From Pseudomonas sp. P8_241 (GTDB lineage Bacteria; Pseudomonadota; Gammaproteobacteria; Pseudomonadales; Pseudomonadaceae), in the NCBI RefSeq assembly GCF_034008315.1, contig NZ_CP125377.1, forward strand, positions 5,768,501 to 5,832,500: a DNA stretch of 64,000 bases, in the 5' to 3' direction. Of this stretch, positions 35,123 through 42,265 are shown piece by piece. Each line of letters starts with the position of its first letter. Positions within the stretch are counted from its first letter, which is position 1. The position numbers were made by a program, and so were the translations under genes. The notes under the pieces were generated by a model that was not told where the DNA came from, made no database searches, and worked only from the letters and a program-made list of their open reading frames with translations.

Positions 35123-35956
35123 TTAATGCACCTCTTCCAGATCATCATGCAGCAGCCCGAAGATCTCACGCTTCATCTCGATGAATGAGCGCTCCATGAC
35201 CATATCGAGGTTGCGTGGACGCTCTATCGGCACATCCAGGATCTGTTTGATCCGTCCAGGTCTGGCACCCATCACGTACACCCGGTCGCCGAGCAGAATG
35301 GCTTCGTCGATGTCGTGGGTCACGAACAGAACGGTCTTCTTGCTGTTGCCCCACACCCGCAGCAACAACTGCTGCATTTGCAGGCGGGTCTGGCTGTCGA
35401 GGGCGCCGAAGGGCTCGTCCATCAGCAGGATCTGCGGATCGTTAGCCAATGCCCGGGCAATCGCCACGCGCTGCATCATCCCGCCGGACAGCTGCTTGGC
35501 GTAGTTGTCGGCAAATCCGCTCAGGCCCACTTCATTGACGTAATAGTCGACGATGTCCTTGCGCTGCGCCGCCGGCATGCCGCGACGCTTGAGACCGAAT
35601 TCGACGTTCTGCCGCACGGTCAGCCACGGGAACAGCGTGTAGCTCTGGAACACCATGCCGCGATCCGCGCCCGGGCCTTCGACTTGCTGGCCGCCGACGT
35701 AAATCTCGCCTGAGGTCGGTTCCGCGAGGCCGGCGGTGAGGTACAGCAGGCTCGACTTGCCGCAACCCGACGGCCCGACGAGCACGGCGAATTGCTGGTC
35801 CGGCACTTCGAACGACACTTCCTCCAGCGCAGTAAAAGTACCGCCATCGGGTTTCTTGTAACGAAGGCTGACCTTGTCTACTTGCAGCCGGGGCGCGTTC
35901 ACCGGGGCAGCCTGAGGGGCGACAAAACGATGAGTGGCGGCGGTTACTGAGCCCAT
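35123..35956 (-). CDS. ABC transporter ATP-binding protein, SsuB/TauB-type
   Basis: This 277-residue ATPase drives an importer of the nitrate/sulfonate/taurine family. Walker A GPSGCGKSS is at 61-69, the signature LSGGM at 156-160, Walker B LLMDEP ends at 182, and the H-loop THD is near 214. The first 25 residues are a non-conserved extension. It overlaps the end of the permease gene by 13 bp. It is the last gene of the binding protein-permease-ATPase operon. Confidence 0.92.
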   Translation of the reverse strand: MGSVTAATHRFVAPQAAPVNAPRLQVDKVSLRYKKPDGGTFTALEEVSFEVPDQQFAVLVGPSGCGKSSLLYLTAGLAEPTSGEIYVGGQQVEGPGADRGMVFQSYTLFPWLTVRQNVEFGLKRRGMPAAQRKDIVDYYVNEVGLSGFADNYAKQLSGGMMQRVAIARALANDPQILLMDEPFGALDSQTRLQMQQLLLRVWGNSKKTVLFVTHDIDEAILLGDRVYVMGARPGRIKQILDVPIERPRNLDMVMERSFIEMKREIFGLLHDDLEEVH

Positions 35957-36747
35957 GCGGTGATCCTCAGGCGAAGGAAACGAAACAGTTGATCGGTGAA
36001 CAGGCCCAGCAGGCCGATGATCGCGATAGCGAGGAAAATCACGTCCACCTGAAAGCCGCGCATCGCCTTGAGGCTCAGGTAACCCAGGCCACTGGAAGCG
36101 GCGACCAGTTCAGCCACCACCAGGTAAGTCCAGGCCCAGCCCATGGTCACGCGCAGGGTGTCGAGCACACCGGGGAGGGAAGCCGGCGCGATCACATGCA
36201 GCACGGCATCGCGGCGATTGGAGCCCAAGGTGTAGGAGGCGTTGATCAGGTCCTTGGAGATGCCTTTGGACACGTCCGCGATCATCACCAGTTGCTGGAA
36301 GAACACGCCGAAGATGATCACCGACACCCGCTGCTCCAGACCGATGCCGATCCACAGGATGAACAGCGGCACGAACGAGGTTACCGGCAGGTAGCGAATG
36401 AAATTCACCAGTGGTTCAAGGAAGGCCTGGACGATGCGAAAACTGCCCATCAACAGCCCCAGCGGCACCGCCACCAGGGACGACACAATGAAGCCGACCA
36501 TCACCACTTCAACGCTGGCCCATACATGCTGGCCAAGGGTGCCGTCGCGACCCAACCGCACGGCGGCCTCGACCACCGCGCCCGGCGTCGGCAGGAACAT
36601 GCCCGGCACCACGCCGCCGTAGGACAACCCGGCCCACAGCCCGACCAACAGCACCCAGGCCAGGCCGCTCGCGCTCCAGATCACCGAGACCGGCAAACCG
36701 GTCTTGGGCGTTATGCAGCGGCTCAGCCATGAATTGCGCTTGAACAT
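35944..36747 (-). CDS. ABC transporter permease, SsuC/TauC-type
   Basis: This 267-residue inner-membrane protein has six hydrophobic segments and the BPD-type EAA loop (SKGISKDLINASYTLGSNRRDAVLHVIAP) near the middle. A strong AGGAGG precedes the ATG. It lies 8 bp after the binding-protein gene and overlaps the ATPase gene. The family imports sulfonates, nitrate, taurine or related small molecules. Confidence 0.92.
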   Translation of the reverse strand: MFKRNSWLSRCITPKTGLPVSVIWSASGLAWVLLVGLWAGLSYGGVVPGMFLPTPGAVVEAAVRLGRDGTLGQHVWASVEVVMVGFIVSSLVAVPLGLLMGSFRIVQAFLEPLVNFIRYLPVTSFVPLFILWIGIGLEQRVSVIIFGVFFQQLVMIADVSKGISKDLINASYTLGSNRRDAVLHVIAPASLPGVLDTLRVTMGWAWTYLVVAELVAASSGLGYLSLKAMRGFQVDVIFLAIAIIGLLGLFTDQLFRFLRLRITAWAQ

Positions 36748-36755
36748 GCAGCCTC

Positions 36756-37742
36756 CTAGAGCGGGGTGACGAAGCGGTTGTCGATCAGGTCGTCATTGCT
36801 GACGTTGTAGGGCTTGCCTTGCAGCTCGCTGGCGGTCTCGTTGGCCAGCTTGATCAGCGGTGCGCTGTCACCCGGTTGGCCCGGCGAGCCCAACAGTTTT
36901 TCGCTCATCGCCTGATCGTAGAAACGTACCCCTTGGGCGGCGGCTTCCAGCTCTTTCGGATCGGACAGGTAACCGCCGACCCCCTTGGCCATGATTTTGT
37001 AGGCTTCCTGCGGATGGTCCTTGGTGTATTGCACGGCTTTATACAAACCGGCCACCAGCGCCTTGACGTCTTCCGGCTGTTTTTCGATCACGCTGCAGTT
37101 CAGTGCGACCACGTCGACGATCACTCCCGGCGTGCTGCTGCTGTCGATCAGCACCTTACCCTGCTGCTTGTCGCGGACCATCGACAGGTGCGGTTCCCAG
37201 GTCACGGCGGCCGGTACGCGACCGGCGATAAATGCAGTGGCGGCGTCGTCGGCCGTCATGTTCTGCACAGTGATGTCGCTCATGCTCATGCCGTGTTTTT
37301 TCAGCAGATACGAGAGCCAGAACTGCGAGGTCGAACCTTCGTTCACCGCCACGGCCTTGCCCTTGAGTTCCTGCAGGCTCTTGACGTCCTTGCCGACCAG
37401 CACGCCGTCGCCACCATGGCTGTCATCCAGCGCGGCCACAGCCTTGAAGCAGAATTGCGGACGGTACTTGAGCACCTCGTCGATGGTCGACGCCGAGCCG
37501 GACAACTCGCCGGACGCTTGCGCGGCCATGTACATCGCCGCTTCCTCGACCACCGGCAACTCGACGGTCAAACCGTTTTCCTTGAAGTAGCCAAGGTCCT
37601 GTGCGAGGTAAAGGGTGCCGTAGCCAACCCAGGTGGTATGACCGATGGACAGGGTGCCGGCCTGGGCGCTGGTGGCGACCGTCGCGGCGATGGCGGTGAC
37701 CGCCAGTGGATGGGCAACGCGGGTAAGCAAGGACTTGATCAT
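36756..37742 (-). CDS. ABC substrate-binding protein, NMT1/SsuA-like
   Basis: This 328-residue periplasmic protein has a signal peptide (1-28, cleavage after SAQA) and a type II binding fold: SIGHTTWVGYGTLYLAQDLGYF is the usual start of SsuA/TauA/NrtA proteins. The ligand cannot be read from the sequence. It is the first gene of its operon, with GGGAG as ribosome-binding site, and its upstream region contains a nested hairpin (37792-37856). The neighbouring aminotransferase and aldehyde dehydrogenase suggest an amine or amino-acid-like ligand. Confidence 0.9.
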   Translation of the reverse strand: MIKSLLTRVAHPLAVTAIAATVATSAQAGTLSIGHTTWVGYGTLYLAQDLGYFKENGLTVELPVVEEAAMYMAAQASGELSGSASTIDEVLKYRPQFCFKAVAALDDSHGGDGVLVGKDVKSLQELKGKAVAVNEGSTSQFWLSYLLKKHGMSMSDITVQNMTADDAATAFIAGRVPAAVTWEPHLSMVRDKQQGKVLIDSSSTPGVIVDVVALNCSVIEKQPEDVKALVAGLYKAVQYTKDHPQEAYKIMAKGVGGYLSDPKELEAAAQGVRFYDQAMSEKLLGSPGQPGDSAPLIKLANETASELQGKPYNVSNDDLIDNRFVTPL

Positions 37743-37791
37743 GGAGCACTCCCAAAGCTGTTGATTTAGTTTTGTCATGGGCAGTACGGCG

Positions 37792-37856
37792 AGCCCTGAA
37801 TCGGCTGCAACCTGTGGTCTCTCGGGGACCCTTCGGTGGGCAGCGTTCGGTGGGCT
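37792..37856 (-). promoter_or_regulatory. Possible structured RNA leader of the ABC operon
   Basis: Read as RNA on the minus strand, three stems nest: AGCCC with GGGCU (37852-37856 / 37792-37796), GCUGC with GCAGC (37840-37844 / 37804-37808), and GGUC with GACC (37827-37830 / 37816-37819). The sequence CCCACCGAA occurs twice on the 5' side. It resembles no riboswitch class that I can name with confidence. It ends about 50 bp before the binding-protein start codon. Confidence 0.35.
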
Positions 37857-38015
37857 GGCGAGATCGATGGTGGCCCAAGGGCGGGATTAGGAAAATGAGG
37901 AAATATGTGGATGTGGACGATGAAAATACTGCTTAGCGCGCACCGGGAAAGAGCGCTGTAGGCGGTGATGCCCGAGGTGGGTGCAGAACCTGGAGAATGT
38001 GTTGAATGTGCAATA

Positions 38016-38106
38016 GCGATCGCCGGCAAGCCAGCTCCTACGGTTCTTTGTCGCACCCAAAAAACAGGGTCGACGCAAACCCTGTAGGAGCTGGCTTGCC
38101 GGCGAT
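38016..38106. repeat. REPIN, GATCGCCGGCAAGCCAGC family
   Basis: Inverted cores GATCGCCGGCAAGCCAGCTC and GAGCTGGCTTGCCGGCGATC flank a variable centre, just after the aminotransferase stop codon. Confidence 0.9.
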
Positions 38107-38133
38107 CAAGGTCCGAAGAACCTTCAGGCGATA

Positions 38134-39504
38134 TCAGAGCCGGCCGTATTCCTGCGCCGTACGATCCATCGCTTTCAGGGTCTTGCCGATCAGCTCGTCA
38201 ATCTCTTCACGACTGGCAATCAACGCTGGCGCCATGATCATCCGCCCCAACGTCGAGCGAATAATTACACCTTCCTCGAAACCAATCGTGCGGCAGCGCC
38301 AGGCGATGTCATTCTCGTTGGCAAAGCGCTTGCGGCTGGTTTTGTCTTCAGCCAGTTGCAGCGCCGCAACCATCCCGGTGCCCTGAATGTCACCCACCAA
38401 CGGATGCTTGCCGAACACTTCGCGCAGGCACTGTTGCAGGTACGGGCCGATGTCGTCCTTGACCCGCGTCACCACACCTTCATCGCGCAGGGCCTTGAGG
38501 TTGGCGATCGCCACCGCCGCCGCCACCGGGTGCCCGGAGTAGGTCAGGCCGTGGGCAAATACACCGCCCTGCTCCACCAGCACCGAGGCCATTTTCTTCG
38601 ACAGAATCAAGCCGCCCATGGGGATGTAACCCGAGGTCAGGCCCTTGGCGATGGACAGGGTGTCCGGCTCGAAACCGAAGTACTCGTGGGCGAACCATTC
38701 GCCTGTACGACCGAAGCCGCCGATCACTTCATCGGCGCACAACAACACATCGTACTTGCGGCAGATGCGCTGGATTTCCGGCCAGTAGCTTTCCGGCGGG
38801 AAGATCATCCCACCCGCGCCCTGAAACGGTTCAGCGATGAAGCCGGCAACCTTGTCCGCCCCCAGTTCAAGAATCTTGGCTTCCAGTTGCTGCGCCGCAC
38901 GCAGACCGAATTCGGCCGGGGTCAGATTGCCCTCGTGAGCGAAGAAGTAAGGCTCGTCGATGTGCTCGATGTCCGGAATCATGCCGCCCATTTCGTGCAT
39001 GAATTTCATGCCGCCGAGCGCCGTCGCGGCCAGGGTCGAACCGTGGTAACCGTTCCAGCGGCCGATCATGATTTTCTTCTCGGGCTTGCCGAGCACCTGC
39101 CAGTAGCGACGCACCGTACGGATCAACACCTCGTTGGCTTCGGAGCCAGAGTTGGTGTAGATCGCGTGGCTGTAGTGAGCCGGCAGCAGGCTGAACAGCA
39201 GCTCGGACAGTTCGATCACCTGCGGGTGGGTGGTGTGGAAAAACATGTTGTAGTACGGCAGCTGTTCCAACTGCTGGCTCGCAGCGGCGGCCAGGTCCTT
39301 GCGCCCATAGCCGAGGTTGGTGCACCACAACCCGGACATACCGTCGAGGTAACGCCGGCCATCGTTGTCCCACAGGTGCAGGCGCTCGCCACGGACCATC
39401 ACCCTTGGTCCCTCGTCGTTGAGGGCTTTCTGATCGACGAACGCATGGATGTGGTGCGCAGCGTCGGCGGCCTGGTAGTCGCGGGTATCACGTGGTGTGG
39501 TCAT
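38134..39504 (-). CDS. Class III omega-aminotransferase (SpuC-like)
   Basis: This 456-residue PLP enzyme transfers an amino group from a terminal amine or omega-amino acid to a keto acid, usually pyruvate. The PLP lysine is Lys287 (SIAKGLTSG), Asp258 (CADEV) binds the pyridine nitrogen, and NSGSEAN at 118-124 holds the phosphate. It resembles SpuC-type putrescine/diamine:pyruvate aminotransferases. It begins 21 bp after the aldehyde dehydrogenase gene, so aldehyde produced here would be oxidised by its neighbour. The natural substrate is unknown. Confidence 0.92.
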   Translation of the reverse strand: MTTPRDTRDYQAADAAHHIHAFVDQKALNDEGPRVMVRGERLHLWDNDGRRYLDGMSGLWCTNLGYGRKDLAAAASQQLEQLPYYNMFFHTTHPQVIELSELLFSLLPAHYSHAIYTNSGSEANEVLIRTVRRYWQVLGKPEKKIMIGRWNGYHGSTLAATALGGMKFMHEMGGMIPDIEHIDEPYFFAHEGNLTPAEFGLRAAQQLEAKILELGADKVAGFIAEPFQGAGGMIFPPESYWPEIQRICRKYDVLLCADEVIGGFGRTGEWFAHEYFGFEPDTLSIAKGLTSGYIPMGGLILSKKMASVLVEQGGVFAHGLTYSGHPVAAAVAIANLKALRDEGVVTRVKDDIGPYLQQCLREVFGKHPLVGDIQGTGMVAALQLAEDKTSRKRFANENDIAWRCRTIGFEEGVIIRSTLGRMIMAPALIASREEIDELIGKTLKAMDRTAQEYGRL

Positions 39505-39525
39505 CGCCGGTTCTCCGTTTTGTTA

Positions 39526-41016
39526 TCAGCGCAATTGAAACCAGGTGGTCTTCAACTGGGTGTATTTATCGAATGAATGCAGGGACAGGTCGCGGCCGAA
39601 ACCGGACTGTTTGCCACCGCCAAAAGGTACGGTCACGTCCAGCGCATCGACGCTGTTGACCGACACCGTGCCCGCTCGCAATTGTCGCGCCACACGATGG
39701 GCGCGGTTGAGGTCGTCGGTCCACAGCGAAGCCGCCAGACCGTAGACGCTGTCGTTGGCCAGTTGCAACGCGTGGGCTTCGTCGTCGAACGCCGTGACGG
39801 CCAATACCGGACCAAACACTTCATCGCGAAACAGCGGCATGTCCGGGGTCACACCGGTGAAAATCGTCGGCTGAATGAAGTTGTCAGAGCCGTTGAAAAT
39901 CGACTGCCGACCGCCACAGACTCTGGTCGCGCCTTGCTGTTCGGCCTGTTGGATGAACTTCATGATGCGCGCGGTCTGACGGTTGTCGACGATGGCCCCC
40001 GCGGCGCTCGACGGGTCCAGCGGATCGCCCGGTAGCCAACGTTCGGCCTGGGCCTTGAGGCGCTCGACGAACTCGTCATGAATCGAACGCTGCACCAGCA
40101 ACCGCGAGTTGGCCGAGCAGACTTCGCCCTGATTGAAGAAGATACCGAACGCGGCTTTTTCCGCTGCCAGATCGAGGTCCTGACAATCGGCGAACACCAG
40201 GTTCGCACTCTTGCCGCCGCACTCCAGCCACACCTGCTTCAGGTTCGATTGCGCCGAGTACTGCATGAAATATTTGCCGACTTTAGTGGAGCCGGTGAAC
40301 ACCAGGCAGTCGACGTCCGGGTGCAGACCGAGGGCCTTACCGGTTTGTTCGCCGAGACCCGGCAGCACGTTGAGCACTCCTGCTGGAATCCCCGCCTCTA
40401 GCGCCAGCTCAGCCAGGCGCAGAGCGGAAAACGGCGACTGCTCGGCAGGTTTGAGAATGACGGAGTTGCCAGCGGCCAGGGCCGGGGCGAGTTTCCATGC
40501 GGCCATGTCCAGCGGGAAATTCCACGGCACTACCGCTGCGACCACACCGAGTGCTTCGCGGGTGATGGTTGCCAGCACGTTCTGCGCACTCGGCGCGATC
40601 TGGTCGTAGAGTTTGTCGAGGCTTTCGGCGTACCAGCGGAACACCCCGGCGGCACCCGGCACGTCGATGTTGTAGGCGTCCGTGACCGGTTTGCCCATGT
40701 TCAGCGAATCGAGCAGCGCCAGTTCTTCACGGTTTTCCAGGATCAAGTCGGCCAGGCGCAACAGCACTTGCTTGCGTTCGCTCGGCGAGCGTGCCGACCA
40801 GGTACCGGCCTCAAACACCTGCCGCGCATTGCGTACTGCCACGTTTACGTCTTCTTCGCCGCAGGCGGCAACGTTGGCCAGGCATTGCCCGTTGGCAGGA
40901 TTGATCGAAGCGAATGTCCGCCCCGATTGCGCAGGGCGGCGTTGACCGTCGATCACCGCCAGGTCGGGAAACCGCACTGTGGCGGCCTTGCGTTGCCAAT
41001 ACTCAAGATCGAACAC
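39526..41016 (-). CDS. NAD(P)-dependent aldehyde dehydrogenase (KauB/PuuC-like)
   Basis: This 496-residue enzyme oxidises an aldehyde, probably an amino- or acyl-amino-aldehyde, to the acid. The general base is Glu265 (WLECGGKS) and the nucleophile Cys300 (GEVCSAN); the C-terminal VPFGGGKQSGFGRD is typical of the KauB/PuuC branch. The start was set at the GTG at 41016, because CTGGAG lies 9 bp upstream and the length then fits; the longer open frame adds 62 residues unlike the family. It is the first gene of the operon with the aminotransferase and is divergent from a LysR gene. Confidence 0.9.
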   Translation of the reverse strand: MFDLEYWQRKAATVRFPDLAVIDGQRRPAQSGRTFASINPANGQCLANVAACGEEDVNVAVRNARQVFEAGTWSARSPSERKQVLLRLADLILENREELALLDSLNMGKPVTDAYNIDVPGAAGVFRWYAESLDKLYDQIAPSAQNVLATITREALGVVAAVVPWNFPLDMAAWKLAPALAAGNSVILKPAEQSPFSALRLAELALEAGIPAGVLNVLPGLGEQTGKALGLHPDVDCLVFTGSTKVGKYFMQYSAQSNLKQVWLECGGKSANLVFADCQDLDLAAEKAAFGIFFNQGEVCSANSRLLVQRSIHDEFVERLKAQAERWLPGDPLDPSSAAGAIVDNRQTARIMKFIQQAEQQGATRVCGGRQSIFNGSDNFIQPTIFTGVTPDMPLFRDEVFGPVLAVTAFDDEAHALQLANDSVYGLAASLWTDDLNRAHRVARQLRAGTVSVNSVDALDVTVPFGGGKQSGFGRDLSLHSFDKYTQLKTTWFQLR

Positions 41017-41242
41017 GTTCAGATGCTCCAGAGGACATTCTTGTGTATTGGATAGTCGCTCAGGCCCGAGCGGTGCAAAACCAGTAAAAATGTGTTCGCA
41101 GGCCAAGAAAAAACTACGTAGCCAATCTCCCTTCTGGCGCAGCATGTGGTTATTGTTCAAACACAACAAATCGCTACCCGAGTGGATAGGGGTGGCGCGC
41201 AAATTGCCAGGATGCCTGATCCGTTCTCCCCCGAGGTTTGCT

Positions 41243-42172
41243 GTGGCTGCCTACAATCTGCGTCAACTGAAATACTTCATCACCACCGTCGAGTGCGGCA
41301 GCGTCGCCGAGGCTTCACGCAAGCTGTACATCGCCCAGCCTTCGATCTCCACGGCCATCAAAGGGCTGGAAGACAGTTTCGGCGTGCAGCTGCTGATCCG
41401 CCACCACGCCCAGGGCGTGTCATTGACCCCCAGCGGTGCACGCTTTTATCGCAAGGCCCAGGAACTGCTGCGCATGGCCAAGGAGTTCGAACAGAACGCG
41501 TTGGCCGACAACGACGTAGTGTCCGGACAGATCGATATCGGCTGTTTCGAAACCGTAGCTCCGCTGTACCTGCCGCAATTGATCGCCGGGTTTTCGGCGT
41601 TGTATCCGGGGGTGGAGATCCGCATTCGCGACGGCGAACAACAAGAGCTGGTGCAGGGCCTGACCTCCGGCGCCTTCGACCTGGCGATTCTGTATGAACA
41701 CGACCTCGACGGCACCATCCAGACCGAGCCCTTGATGCCGGCACAGCGGCCTTACGCGCTGCTGCCGGCGGATCACCGCTTTGCCCAACAGGCTCAGGTG
41801 TCACTGCGGGACCTGTGCCTGGAGTCGATGATTCTTCTGGACGTGCAACCGAGTCGGACCTACTTCGTCAGCCTGTTCGATGAGCTGGGCCTGACCCCAC
41901 GCATCGCCTTCAGCTCGCCTTCCATCGAGATGGTGCGCGGCATGGTCGGCCAGGGATTCGGCTTCTCGATCCTGGTCACCAAGCCACACTCGGAGTGCAC
42001 CTACGACGGGAAGAAAGTGGCGTGCGTGAACATTGCAGAAGAGGTCACCGGTTCAGGGCTGGTGGCGGCATGGCTCAAGCGCGGGCAACTGACCAAGCCG
42101 GCGCAGTTGTTTGCTGATTACTGCCGCGAACAACTCACCGCCAAATCCGAACGTTCACACCCTCCCCTGTAG
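41243..42172 (+). CDS. LysR-family regulator, divergent from the aminotransferase operon
   Basis: This 309-residue protein has a typical helix-turn-helix (about 5-65; FITTVECGSVAEASRKLYIAQPSISTAIKGLE) and a LysR effector domain. The GTG at 41243 follows CGAGG and gives normal length; the longer frame adds 88 residues. The divergent layout with the aldehyde dehydrogenase gene (226 bp) suggests control of that operon, perhaps also of the ABC genes. The stop codon TAG lies within the REP that follows. The ligand is unknown. Confidence 0.9.
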   Translation: MAAYNLRQLKYFITTVECGSVAEASRKLYIAQPSISTAIKGLEDSFGVQLLIRHHAQGVSLTPSGARFYRKAQELLRMAKEFEQNALADNDVVSGQIDIGCFETVAPLYLPQLIAGFSALYPGVEIRIRDGEQQELVQGLTSGAFDLAILYEHDLDGTIQTEPLMPAQRPYALLPADHRFAQQAQVSLRDLCLESMILLDVQPSRTYFVSLFDELGLTPRIAFSSPSIEMVRGMVGQGFGFSILVTKPHSECTYDGKKVACVNIAEEVTGSGLVAAWLKRGQLTKPAQLFADYCREQLTAKSERSHPPL

Positions 42173-42250
42173 GAGCTGGCTTGCCAGCGATGGCGTCATC
42201 GCAGCCGATGCAAATTTCAGTGGCCTTATCGCCAGCAAGCCGGCTCCTAC
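42167..42250. repeat. REPIN overlapping the LysR stop codon
   Basis: Inverted cores CTGTAGGAGCTGGCTTGCCA and GCCAGCAAGCCGGCTCCTAC. The TAG of the first core is the stop codon of the LysR gene. It lies between that gene and the convergent hrpB. Confidence 0.9.
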
Positions 42251-42265
42251 GTAATCGCGTTGCGA

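Larger units (their letters stand above)
37743..38133. other. Gene-free stretch between the binding-protein and aminotransferase genes
   Basis: No gene is seen. The part near the binding-protein gene (37792-37856) can fold into nested stems on the minus strand; the middle is plain sequence presumably holding the ABC promoter; the distal part is a REPIN (38016-38106). Confidence 0.6.

Noticed and set aside
37770..37860. Glycine or guanidine riboswitch upstream of the ABC operon
   Set aside because: Only short fragments (CACCGAAGGG, CGAGAGA) match; the order of elements and the remaining consensus are missing. Kept only as an unclassified leader structure.
40979..41242. N-terminal extension of the LysR protein to 397 residues
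   Set aside because: The extra 88 residues overlap the aldehyde dehydrogenase start region and do not resemble LysR proteins; the GTG at 41243 has a proper ribosome-binding site.
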